From: Neckera pumila
Taxonomy: Eukaryota; Streptophyta; Bryopsida; Hypnales; Neckeraceae
Assembly (NCBI GenBank): GCA_963969595.1
Contig: OZ018412.1
Coordinates: forward strand, 6,202,501 to 6,266,500
DNA: 64,000 nt
Direction of reading: 5' to 3'
Below, piece by piece: positions 23,818 to 34,945 of the stretch; positions within the stretch are counted from its first letter, which is position 1; every line of letters begins with the position of its first letter. The notes below the pieces were generated by a model, which saw only the letters and a program-made list of their open reading frames with translations, was not told the origin of the DNA and did not search any database. The position numbers and the translations under genes are program-made.

Positions 23818-24272
23818 GGACCTAAGGTAAAAGACCCCATTGCGGTCAGAATTAGGAATGTGCCCTCACGCCATTGCTGAAATGCTTCAAATTTTTTCCC
23901 ACACGAAGATACGTGTGAGAGACAGTGAGGACATTTGAAATTATAATTTTTGGACCAAGCATAAATTAGTTCTGAATTTTTGAAGGGATCAACCCATAGG
24001 GGTCTGTAGGCTACCTCATGACCAACAAAATTTGAATCCAATACGGTCATCTTCCTATTCAATGTAGTCACAACAGTTTCAAACATAGAAGACCTAAAAA
24101 ATCAGTTTTTACAAAGAATTTTACACTGAAAAGTTAGAAGTACCTATTAAGGTTACTAATTACTCCATAACTACGATGTAAGGCATTAATTGTGGTTTGA
24201 AAAATCACAATGGGATCATTAGGTGTTCATCATGGGCCATTTCACCACAATGGGGTCTTTTACCTTAGATCC
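23818..24272. mobile_element. MITE-like element with 25-bp terminal inverted repeats
   Basis: The left arm at 23818-23842 begins GGACCTAAGGTAAAAGACCC. It is the inverse of 24248-24272, which reads CAATGGGGTCTTTTACCTTA and onward; one mismatch in 25. No target duplication is obvious. The interior contains part of an unrecognised minus-strand open frame. Confidence 0.5.
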
Positions 24273-24870
24273 TGTCAAAAAAAAGGTAAAATATTCTTGT
24301 GAGCAAGTTTCTTGCCCTGAAGATGTGGCACCTGTATTACTGCAGCAGCTTTTTGTATTGTGCAAACCCTTTCTTACTCAATCTATCTCTCTGAAGTAAT
24401 CTTTTCAAGCGATCTCGGCCCTATTAGTGTAGAGAAGTTCTATTATACCATCACCCACATTCCAAGTCCCATATCATGTATGCTTGGCGTATATTTCTCA
24501 TTTGGATCTCTAAATGTATTTCTTGGGTATATTAGAGTTAATAAGAAAGCATATGCAATGAAAGGACTAGGATTAGGACTTTGAGAAAAACATAGGACAA
24601 CACTCTTTGGGGCACCAAAATTGGGGTCTTATTGAGTTTGGTGTTGTGTTTCTTGTACTATTTGTAGTTAAACCTTCCATTGATATCCTTGTTTCAAATT
24701 AGGGTTTCCTTTACAATTAACTCTATAAGGGCAAAATTGAGATGAAAGTGATAATTGGTTAGTTTACTTTATGGTAATAAATCCCATTTTTACCACAATT
24801 CAAAAACAACTTGGTACATGTCATTTTTGTACTAGTGGGATACATTTCAAACTTTCAAATGTATTTTAGT
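24273..24870. other. AT-rich intergenic DNA
   Basis: Nothing supportable seen. Confidence 0.4.
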
Positions 24871-25013
24871 GGTAAGGTAGGAGGTCCATAAATAGACCAT
24901 TTAAGCTCACCTACCTCATCAATGACTGTAGTAGAATTTTCAAAAAATTGTCACTCATTCCTAGATAGGGTAAGCATTTAGAACCCACTCCATTTAAGGA
25001 CCTCCTACCTTAT
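24871..25013. repeat. 143-bp inverted repeat with 23-bp arms
   Basis: The arm at 24871-24893, starting GGTAAGGTAGGAGGTCC, is mirrored by 24991-25013, which ends GGACCTCCTACCTTAT, with three mismatches. Possibly a short MITE. Confidence 0.6.
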
Positions 25014-27194
25014 ATAGTCGGGTATACATTAGTCAAATTGGAGTGCAATTGGGGTCTTCTACATTTCAATTGCACTTGAAGGCATCCAGAGAAGCATTGA
25101 GCATGGTTCCTTCTATTTAACAGATTCAATTTTTGTTGGTTCTTATTGGGAGTGACAAAGAAAAATGAGATTCATTTCACATGTATTTTTTAGACAATAT
25201 ATGGATAAATCATGAATATTTAAAGTGCTAAAAATAAATATATTCAAATTTGACCCTAGGCTCCTGTGATCATAGAGCTTGCATTTGATGCAAGAATTTA
25301 GATGGAATGGGTTTGCAAACCAATCACAAATAGGTGTAGTTACTTTAATCTACAAAAGATGAAGGGTGTTTTGGAAGAAGAAAAGTTCCAAACTGTCAAT
25401 TTTTAATGTATTGTGTACTGTCTAAAATAGTTTTTTGTCTTTTTTTGAATTCTGACCATACAAAATTGAGGAAATGTGTAAAAAAAATTTAGGTCATTTG
25501 ACTACATGGATTGAAAGATTAATGTTTGAAGTGGAAAAAAAAACTTTTTCATTCCTACAAAATAGGGGTAGCACACTTCAAATCCTTTTGGAATAAAATT
25601 TTTACTCTAACTAAAAATGGGGATTTATAAGAATATGATGTTAGGTTCACTCATAAAATATTTTAGAAGCAAATATCGAGTCGAGCTTATTCTAAACCAC
25701 CTTGCAGTTTGACTGTATAGATCATTTCTAATCTTCATGCTTAATAACTTGCCTTTTGATTCAAACATAAGAAAGGTTGAAGAAGCCATATTTAATACCA
25801 CGTCTTCTACAATTTGTTATAATGTTTATTTTTCATGAACAAAGTCTACTCATAATGCTAATGAAAAGTTAAAATTAGTTCTCTAAAGATTAAGAGTTTG
25901 AAAACTTCAAAGATTGACTATTATTTCTTGCCATTACTACGGGAAATGTCTTGACCTATAAATATTATTATGTACTTGCAAATTTATCACTTCAGCCTAC
26001 CTTGAGAGAAAAGTGGATGAAGATTAAAGTATTTGAAATAATATGAAAATAGTATGGTCCATACACTATTAAATTTATCTAAAATATATTGAGCCATTAT
26101 ACTAATGTGCCTTCTGAATTCGCATAATTGCGGAATTGGTGTAAGTCCGCGATACCAATGTAGGACAAAGAACTTGAATCAACTTAAGTCGAGTCTATAT
26201 ATAGTAGTGCAACAAGCCTCTTGTAGAGGTTGTTTTGCCACCTTCTGTTTTACCCTGTTTTGCAGAAGCTTTTCATTTACGATGCATGATAAAATTTGCA
26301 ACTTTTGAGTTCATATTTGCAATTTGAGGCCCCAAATCAACTAGGAGGTGCGTAAACAATTGAATAAATATAATCCAAAACAAGGGGGGGCCTTTTTTTT
26401 ATGTTCACCTTTGGTTGAGCTTCCGCAAGAGACTCATTGCACTAGTATAGACTCGACCATCAACTTGTATAACTTATTGAATGTTTCTATTCTAAATTTT
26501 GAGTTAGAAGTAAACCTGACAAGATGAAGAACATCCAATAAACAAGTCCCAAGTACCGTACGTGAAGGTTTGATTTAGCACTTGAGTGCCAAAAATCTTT
26601 CTTTTTCACATCCAAATGGTTTCAACAATTGGAACTATTGGAATTAGGATTTCCACATTTTGGTGTCTAGAATAATTGTTTTGTATTCGGCAGCTTCTAA
26701 GTTTTCTTATTTTGGAAAACTTGTCATGCAGGGCATAATAAGGCGTGATGTAGGTTTTTTTAAAGTCTTCAAAAATCTAGACAATATGGATGAAACATTT
26801 CTACAACATTTCGGACATTTTTCCCTTCCAAGTAACATTCCAAACATTCCGACATTCCACAAAATACGGTACTTCATTTCTGTCTGTCTGAATCTGACCG
26901 ACCTTCACGTCGAGGAACTGAATTGCACGGAAAAGCGTCTCCTAACTGAAGGTAGGTCCAGTAGCCAACTGAACAAACCGATTGATCCGTCGCCCACTGC
27001 GTGCATCTCCGGAGCAGGCCCCTGTCGAACTGAAAAGAGAAAAAGTCTTCGCCCACAACTGTTAAGTAGCCGAAGCGCCGATCACAGGCAGAGAACAGTG
27101 TTACCGGTAATTAACTTCTGGGATCTATTGTAGTAATAAGGTCCGAGGTATATCCCCAGTTCCCCACTTGCAAAACTTCATGCCTGCGCCATAC
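25014..27194. other. AT-rich DNA with one copy of the GGCCCCAAAT repeat block
   Basis: Contains a diverged copy of the dispersed block (about 26270-26410: GCATGATAAAATTTGCAA, GAGGCCCCAAATCAACTAGG, then a G-run). From 26870 to 27130 GC rises, and a 157-residue plus-strand open frame spans 26660-27133. I recognise no domain in it. Confidence 0.4.
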
Positions 27195-27469
27195 TACACT
27201 AAAAATGATATTTAGTGTTGGCAACACTAATTGCGAACCTTGACACTAAATATCATAAGTAAGTAACACTAAATCTAATTTCTAACACTAAATATGCTCT
27301 ATGGTAAATCTGAAATCTGAAAAGGTTTACATTTAGTGTGAGAACACGTTAAAAAAATGAACTTGCAAAGGAAAAGATTGAAGACAAGTAAAATTGAAGA
27401 CAAGTAAAATGGCTCGTAGGGGGGTAAAACACTAAATGTCATACTACACTAAATATCCTTTTTAGTGTA
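27195..27469. mobile_element. 275-bp MITE with palindromic ACACTAAA ends
   Basis: The left end TACACTAAAAATGATATTTA is mirrored by the right end, which read inward is TACACTAAAAAGGATATTTA (23-bp TIR, one mismatch). Each end is itself nearly palindromic, and further ACACTAAAT motifs sit inside near 27230-27290 and 27430. Both ends are preceded by CATAC. Non-coding. Confidence 0.7.
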
Positions 27470-27965
27470 CTGTATCGAATTTTCTCATCAGATTCGACAA
27501 AGGTAGTCCTTGAGCACTGTTCAGCATTCTTCGGCAGCTACGCAGTACAGTACAGTAGGCTAGGTTGAGGATCTCTCTTTTCCAATTTAGAGCCTGTGGA
27601 AGAAGGAAGTACTGCTTGCTGAGTGCCATGCTGGGTCTTCCTTATGGTATTCCATGCAACTACTCTACTTATACAAGATATTTTGTGAAGTGTGGAACAG
27701 TGATTTCATCGAAGTGGATTCCCTTCAGTTGCGTGTTGACGGAGCCATGGCCGGGGAGGAGGAGGTGGTACCTGACCCGAAGAATCAATCAAAAATGAGA
27801 AAGTATGTCGCACAGGGCCACTCGGTTGGCTCGACAGCGCGTTCCGCGTCGTGCCCGCCTGCTCCAATGCGTGCTGCCTGGTCTCTTACCGCTCACTGGT
27901 AGAAAGGAAAGAATCAGCACCTTAGTTTTGGTCCAAAAAACAAATAATTTTTGAGCCTGAGGTAC
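27470..27965. other. GC-richer unassigned stretch
   Basis: Between two MITEs. A plus-strand frame 27654-27902 includes MAGEEEVVPDPKNQSKMRKY and keeps open through GC-rich codons, but I recognise no family. It could be a gene fragment or a captured exon. Confidence 0.3.
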
Positions 27966-27968
27966 TTA

Positions 27969-28386
27969 GAGCATCCCCACTCCAGGCACGGCCAAATGGC
28001 ACGGCCAGGGAGAACTTAGAGTGTCATTTGACCAAGCCCGGCCCATGTGCTCCACGGCAACACGGGTTACGAACACGGGAAACCGGGTTTACACGGCCCC
28101 CAAGTGCTACCTCATGAATGCCTATTTGGGGAAAGACATTCATTAATGAAAAGGTCTCTCGAAACTTGGGGAATAAATGAAAAGGTCTTTCGAAACTTGG
28201 AAATAAAGTTAAAATAACTCATGCCGAGCCGCAAGCAAGACTCTTCATTTGGCCGGGTGCTCTTCAAATTTGGCCGTGCCCGGCCATTTTTTGGCCCTCG
28301 CCGTGCGTGCCGTGGGGCACTCATTATGGCCGGGCACGGCCATTTGCCTAGTTTGAGCCACTTGTTGAGTTGGAGTGGGGATGCTC
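27969..28386. mobile_element. Harbinger-type MITE, 418 bp, TTA duplication
   Basis: Perfect 16-bp terminal inverted repeats GAGCATCCCCACTCCA...TGGAGTGGGGATGCTC, flanked by TTA at 27966-27968 and 28387-28389. The subterminal regions are rich in GGCACGGCC motifs. A 3-bp TTA duplication with GAGCA-type ends fits PIF/Harbinger (Tourist-like). Similar subterminal sequence occurs just inside the 40697 end of the large Harbinger, so it is probably a non-autonomous relative. Confidence 0.85.
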
Positions 28387-28747
28387 TTAGAGCAACCCCA
28401 CAGCAACTCGCCCAAGGCATTCAACACGGACAATGAGCAGGTTGTGGCTTGGAAATTGCCCCACAGCACACATGCCAAGTGAAAAAACATGCTCGGCCAC
28501 GGCCAAAAATAAAGAAGGCACAGGCAAACTCTTGAACGCCGCTCGCCAAACTATTAACCCTTGAAATACCGAGGCCCTTTTTCTGCAAAAAAACACTCAA
28601 AATTGCCATTTCTATAGCAAAAAGTAAAAAAAATTGAAAAATGTTTTTTTCTCACATCTAACCATAGGATCTTACATCTAACTAGTTTGGGAGTGTGTGG
28701 AAAAAATTTCAAAAGTTTTGACCGCACAGATTGCAAGATATCTGTGT

Positions 28748-29331
28748 TTAACCCCTAAAGTCCCATTGTCCCTACGAGGGACAAAATGGATTTTGGGCAG
28801 GTTCCTGTGAGCTCAATTTTTAATGAAACTTTCTGAAACTTTTCCATAAGATAGAAAAACTTATTAACTTTTGGGGAATGTAATTTTTATTTCAATTGGT
28901 GCCTGGGAGAAAAAGTTATGCCCAAATAAGCTCAAAACATGGGAGAGGGGGCAGCAAAAAAATTTTGCAAAAAATTTTATTTAATTTATTTAATTTTTTT
29001 TCCTTATTGATTATATTTTGCCTATTTGGGAAGCTTTGATTCATTTCATTTGGATTTTATATGAGAAAGTTATGGACAATCTTGTTTTTCGGGCAATTAG
29101 AGCATCTTCTTGAAAAAAACTTTTTCTTTCACCTTGAATGTTGATATCTTTCAATCCGTATGGTCAAACATCACAAAATTTTTACTACATGATCTGTAAG
29201 AAGTGTAGTACAAGATCCTATGGTTAGTCTCTAAAAAAAATATTTTTTCTGATCTTTTAGATGAACGCAACAAAAGTAGCAATTTTGAGTGATTTTTGAC
29301 AGAAAAATGGCCTTGGGACTTTAGGGGTTAA
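28748..29331. mobile_element. TTAA-flanked MITE, 584 bp, 18-bp terminal repeats
   Basis: The best-preserved member of the family. It begins TTAACCCCTAAAGTCCCA and ends TGGGACTTTAGGGGTTAA, an exact inverted repeat including the TTAA at each edge. The interior is AT-rich and non-coding. A partial inverted relative lies at about 29680-30064, ending CTTTAGGGGTTA, so the pair can form a long hairpin. A further TTAACCCTTG end lies at 28554. Confidence 0.82.
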
Positions 29332-29679
29332 AGTGAAAAAAACAAATTTTTTAGCACATTGCGGGACTAGTTTTTTTGACTTTAAACATTTTTAACTTCA
29401 AATTTTTGCACTACAGAGTTTTGAGCTTTAATTCTTTGTAGTGGAGAATTGAGTTGAGAGTCTAGGAAAAGAAATAAAAATAAAAATAAATAAATTATCA
29501 TTCTTTAAACAATTGTTAAATAGAAGTAGTTACAAGATAGAAGGAAAATTTAAATATTCATATATTTTAGATGGAATTGAACTTCACTAATCCCAATGGT
29601 GAGATTGTTCTATCAAGTAATATAAACCATATAAAAAAAAAACTCTGAAAAATTTGAGAAATTGCATTCAGAAATGCAT

Positions 29680-30064
29680 CCTAGAAGTTATTTTTTTCAA
29701 AAAGATGCTCTAACTACCCGAAAAACAAGAATGTCCATAACTTTCTCATAACAAATCCAAATGAAATGAATCAAAGCTATTAAGATAGACAAAAATATAA
29801 TCTATGAAAAAAAAATATTAAAAAAAAAATTCAAATTTTTGTCCTTTTTTTTTGTTGCCTGTCGTCCCCTGTTTTGAGCTTATTTGGTCATAACTTTTTT
29901 TCGCGGGCACCAATTGTGAAAAAAATTATATTCTCACAAAGCTTATCACTTTTTCTATCTTCAAAAAAAGTTTCAAAAAATCACAACAAAATTTCAGTCC
30001 GTAGGTACCTGCCCGAAATTCCAAATGTCTGCCAAACCGACAATGGTCTTCCTTTAGGGGTTAG
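29680..30064. repeat. Inverted partial copy of the 28748-29331 element
   Basis: Reverse complement of much of 28752-29130: the CTACCCGAAAAACAAGAATG and CAAATGAAATGAATCAAAGC blocks mirror 29040-29120, and the CTTTAGGGGTTA end mirrors the left end. The inner boundary is degraded. Confidence 0.7.
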
Positions 30065-30279
30065 ATAATGTTTTGAATCTCACCTTTTGAAAGGTTCTCT
30101 TCAAAAGTTGAAGAGATTCTTTCTAAAATAATAAAATAGGAAGTTTGGAGCACCTTTTGACTACTTGGCCAGTCATCTCGTGGGGCCATGACTCTTCATT
30201 TAATATGGCCGCACGCCAAACGATGAATTTTTGCCATTTGGCGCCCCTTTACTGCGAGCTAGGCATGGGGTTGCCCTTA

Positions 30280-31753
30280 GGTGATAATTGATAGGTCTCA
30301 TCTTTGCAAGTTCTATGTGTAGGTCCTTTTCACAAACAATGGAGAATAGGAAGAGGCTCCAGATTTTTGGAATGTATGACTACAACTTTTCCGTTGCTAA
30401 GTTATAGCTACATTGCCATGACTTGACACTTAATATTGAAACAAGTAGCTAGGTAAGTGCACATATACACAAAAATGAATCTGGCAATTAACTTTGAAGG
30501 GACAAGACCTATCACCAAAGTATTTTGTCAAAAATGATCTAATAAATGGATCAATAGGTGCTTTCTTCATCTCTACAGTAATAAAAAATGTCATCCATCA
30601 ACAACTTTGATACTTGGCATGTGCAACATTTCCAGGGTGGTCAAAATCCTTTAGTTTGTGATAGTATGACAACTACTACAATGCCTATTAAAAGCAAAAA
30701 GCCAACAAAAAATATTTTCTTAAAGCATGACATTCTTTGACAGTAATAAATTGGTATCCCTCCTTCTTTGAACAATGCCAAAAAAGAATAATGTAGAGCA
30801 AAGTCATGCTAAATCAAGTCAAATTAAACCTCAAATATATTCTCACATGAAAAAACAATGAATCATTCACAAGTGGGAAATATGCCTAGTTAGACCAAGT
30901 GTTAAGATCCACACTTGCCACTTGGTCAAACTTGTCATGGTTTGACACAATGGGTCTTGATGCTTAGTCTAATTAGCCATGTTTTCTACTCATGATTGGC
31001 ATAATCCATAAGCACTCCGACATCCACATTGTGGATGAAGAATAGAGTGCTCTAAGCTAATCTTCTGCCACAAAATACCTTCTCCTTCATCCAATACAAT
31101 TCTTGAATCTTCAAAACATGACTTTATTTTATGAATAACTTAATAGCACTAATGAAAATAATATTTGTGCAAAAGGATCAAGAATATCTTGTAAATTTAA
31201 AAAAAAATAGAAGTAGATACAAGATGGAGGGGAAACTTAAATCACAAATAGTCCTGAAATGGAATTGAAATATGTCAATCCTAGTGAGGTTGTGTATCTT
31301 GCAGTCAAAAGAATGGAGTCCCTGTACCCAAGCGCAGCCCAGGCAAAGTGCCAAGGAAAACTCGCTGCCGGAGAGAAACCACACGCTCCACTAAATCAAC
31401 CATTCTAGACAAGTCAACTCTGTTGATCCTGAAAAACCCAAATTCCTTTTCCAAGATAGGCGCAATGAAAAGCAAGCAATCACTGATAATCACAAGCAAA
31501 ACGTTTCTGATCAAGCTTCGTCTTCACTCCTGATGCAACCCAACTATCATGTTCTATATAAAATACAGGCACAGATCTCGTATGTCTGCACGGTCCCCCT
31601 CCCGAAACAAAGTAGTAGACACCTCCTAAAACGGCACTGGAGCAGTTCAACAAATACACATCACTGTGGTCTCAATGCAGATGAAGGATCGTCTTCCATC
31701 TGCCAGAGATCGAATCATATATGAAGAGCCGAAGACGGAGCTAGGCCAAGCTA
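30280..31753. other. Intergenic DNA, no gene recognised
   Basis: AT-rich to about 31290, then moderately GC-rich to 31750. A minus-strand frame at 31305-31514 and a plus frame at 31348-31533 overlap here and match no family I know. A spliced gene exon cannot be excluded. Confidence 0.35.
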
Positions 31754-31911
31754 CACAGGAAGAACGGGGAGGCATTACCCTCCCCAGTAATCTTTCTTAG
31801 GGTGTATCTTCACCCCCCTTTGACTTTCTTAAAATAGAAAGTCAAGGGGGGGTGAAGATACACCCTAGGAAAGATTACCGGGGAGGGTAACGCCTCCCCG
31901 TTCTTCTTGTG
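31754..31911. mobile_element. Hairpin MITE copy 1, 158 bp, CTA duplication
   Basis: A foldback over its whole length. The left arm starts CACAGGAAGAACGGGGAGG and the right arm ends CCTCCCCGTTCTTCTTGTG. The arms are about 75 bp, with few mismatches and a short loop near 31830. It is flanked by 3-bp repeats CTA (31751-31753 and 31912-31914). It includes a C-rich run and GACTTTCT/AGAAAGTC at the apex. Non-coding. Confidence 0.9.
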
Positions 31912-32123
31912 CTAGCCTATGTAAGTTTGCGTCACTGCAAAGATCTTAGACCTTTCACTGTGCATGATAAGGTTTATGCAGATTTGACATGACATTTAGT
32001 ACAGAAAAAGGGCACACGCTTGCAACTCTAAGTCAACAAGTTACACACAAAGAAAGATTTCTAAACAGTGTGGAAGCCGAGGCTGGGTTTAAGAGCTCGT
32101 GGAAAGAATTGCGCATGCAAACA

Positions 32124-32287
32124 CACAAGAAGAACGGGGAGGCGTCACCCTCCCTGGTATTCTTTCATAGGGTGTTTCTTCCCCCCCCCCCCCCTTTGAC
32201 TTTCTGTTTTAAGAAAGTCAAGGGTGGGGGAAGAAACACTCTACGAAAGAATACCGGGGAGGGTAACATCTCCCTGTTCTTCCTGTG
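32124..32287. mobile_element. Hairpin MITE copy 2, 164 bp, ACA duplication
   Basis: Same family as 31754-31911: starts CACAAGAAGAACGGGGAGG and ends CTCCCTGTTCTTCCTGTG. Flanked by ACA (32121-32123 and 32288-32290). The arms are slightly more diverged, with a C(14) run at 32172-32185. The 3-bp duplication and CACA... ends are reminiscent of CACTA elements, but I cannot assign a superfamily. Confidence 0.88.
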
Positions 32288-33536
32288 ACAAAGCTAGGAG
32301 GCCGCCATTTGAACATAATCACTCAGTGTGAATTGCCTTGAGGAAGGAGAAGGAGAAAAGTTGGTCCATGTTGGTGATTGGATTATATATATACATACGG
32401 AGCAGTGCTGGAGGTGAGAAGGGGATTGATTGTAAAGGGGAATGTCGAGAAAGTAGGGATCATCAGGATGCGTGGCGGGCAGCGTATTCCAATCAGCCCT
32501 TTTTGGGGGGCAAAATGGAGCCAAATAGGGCCATTTCATAATGAAAATCATTTATCGCTAGAAAATTTTTAATCCAATTTAAAATATGGATGAAATTGTC
32601 AAATTTGGATGAAAAAGTGTATGAATTTGATTGAAAAGTGTTTTATGGTACAAAAGATGAATGTACAAAGAAATAAAATACTTCACCAAATTTTAAGTGA
32701 TCGCCATCCTGGCACTTTCAAAAAAAAAAAAAAAAAAGCCTGATTCCGATGCTTGCTCATGACTCTGAATCTGCAGAGGGATAAAATTGTAGGGCACTGT
32801 AGTACCAAGATGGGCAACCCCTTTAGCAATTTGCTCCATAGCTCCTCACTCCTGGCCATCAGCATCCATCATCTCCACAATCGACACTGGGATCTTGATA
32901 TGAAGTGTTGATGTAGTAAAGTTTGTACGTGATTGCACATGAGTCTTATCAAGAATACGCAAGTTTACATGTCGCGCTCACTTCTGACTCTTCCTTTGGT
33001 GCAATACTATGGATGCCATGCAAAACTTGATCAATTCTCCATGATTAGGGATTTGATGTTCAGAAGCATTCTTTTTTTCTTTTCATGATTCACCTGCAAG
33101 AATACAGGATCAACTCAACCCTATTCCCTGATTACTTCATTATACCTTATAATTCATATTTTTGATTTGGAGAGTTATTTAACTATGGAGTATTATTTTA
33201 GAATAAATATGTCCCTATTTTTATTCTACTTCAATTTTTTGTTCATTTTTCTACACCCTATGTTAGTTAAGACTTAAATGTAAGGCATCTAACCCCTTTA
33301 TCTCTGAGCACCCTAATGTTTCAAATCTAGTCTCTAAGTGTTGAAAGGTTGACTTGTTTGACTACTATAATCTTTCAGCCAATGGTATGGTCAAATCATT
33401 TGTCCATTTTCCCACAACTTCGGGCTTGTTTCTACTACCAATCAGTACGGGCCATTTTTGTGAATCTTGTTCAAGTGACTATTTGATTGGAATGAGTTTG
33501 AAATGGTTTGGATTTGGTAAACATGCTTTGGGCGCT
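32288..33536. other. Intergenic DNA
   Basis: No gene recognised. A long A run at 32719-32737 is present. The short open frames overlap each other and lack domain features. Confidence 0.4.
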
Positions 33537-33998
33537 TAGGATTATGGGCCATGAGTGCAGATTTTGAACAACAAATGAACGGAAACACATCCCAAACTCA
33601 CCAAAATGCATTTTTTCATTTATCATTTTTTTTAAGACTCTTATATTAGTTCTTTAACATTTGTATGGTATAGATTATGAAGATTTTGCTTTGCAAATAT
33701 TCTATAATTCATAGGATACTGGTAGGTCTAGCCTCAAAAAGTTGCCCTTCAAAAATGACTTGACTCAAAAATATTCAATCTTTAATTGATTTAAGAAGGA
33801 ATTTTCAATTTTTCAAGCTTCAAATTTTATTGTGATACCAGTTTGTGTATTTGTTAAACTAGCCATAAGGATGTGATCTATAAATCATATTTTACAACAG
33901 TTATTTGAGTAATCATTAAAATATTGTTTTAAGTTACATTTTATAATAGATCTTTAAAATTTTGGAAATTTGGACAATCTCCTAGTCTTTTAAGGGTT
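33537..33998. mobile_element. Degraded TTAA-family element
   Basis: Related to 59144-59707: shares GATTTTGAACAACAAATGAACGG-like, GTATGGTATAGATTATGAAG and GTTTGTGTAT blocks, and ends CTTTTAAGGGTTAA. The left end is eroded. Confidence 0.5.
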
Positions 33999-34945
33999 AA
34001 ACATGTCCCTATTGTAACTCAAAAATTTATTTGTGGTTTTTAAGCTGAATAGTATACGTATACACAAATAATGCACATACAAACATCATATATCAAACAA
34101 TGTACAGAAATGAATCGTACATATACAATAGGAGAAAGAACCACAAACACTACAAATTGCACAAGTAGCATTATATTAGCTAAGCTTGACTTATGCAAAG
34201 TATCTTTGAAAACTACTTGCCACAGATTTGAGTTGGGGTGTACAAACAAATAACTACCTAAAATAAGACATTGTTCATTATTTTGTCTATTTGTAAATGG
34301 AAAACAGAATCTCCTTCATGTGAATTCTTCCCCTCCCTTTTAGACCATCCCTTGTGTAGATTTACACATTATGTACTATGGAGCAATACTATATACTGTA
34401 AGTAGTTGTAATACAATGTGCTTCAAAAAAGTGATGCTATAGTAACTTCAATATTTTTTAAATTATTAGCTCCAACATTTAAACTGTAACCTATAGTAGG
34501 TCTCCCCTTTATTTTTAAAATAACTGCTAGTGAAGTACTGGTCCTTGCTCAAAGTGAACACATGTAGTGATGCCCACTTTCAATCCACCCATTGTAACCA
34601 ATCTACAACAATTTCTTTCATTAAGAAAAGAATTTCATTTTTCAATCCATTCTAAGGCTACTAGGACGACAACGTCCTAAAAAAACCCTTCAAGATAAGC
34701 ACTCCTATTGCCCTTTGCAGCCTTGACATTGCGCCTCAGATGAAGTCACAGCAACCACCAAGGTAATTCCAAAATCTCACCATTATGTGTCCAAATGAAT
34801 GGAAGGCCAAATTGCTTTCATCTCTTGAATGAGCTGGGCATTGAGCACTACACCACTATTGGCAACATTTAGCAATTACATCTTCCGTGGGTTTGTAAGA
34901 TCCGATAGAGCTTGCAAACTCATGCACCCATAAACATCTTGATGT
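33999..34945. other. AT-rich DNA downstream of the LRR relic
   Basis: No gene recognised. The part near 34900 may be the former 3' end of the TIR-NB-LRR gene. Confidence 0.4.

Larger units (their letters stand above)
28390..30276. mobile_element. Second Harbinger-type element, with nested TTAA elements
   Basis: The left end GAGCAACCCCACAGC directly follows the TTA of the previous MITE. The right end ATGGGGTTGCCC is followed by TTA (30277-30279). The terminal repeat is about 11 bp and imperfect. GC-rich ends (28390-28550, 30170-30276) enclose the AT-rich TTAA elements at 28554-30064. Non-coding. Confidence 0.62.
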
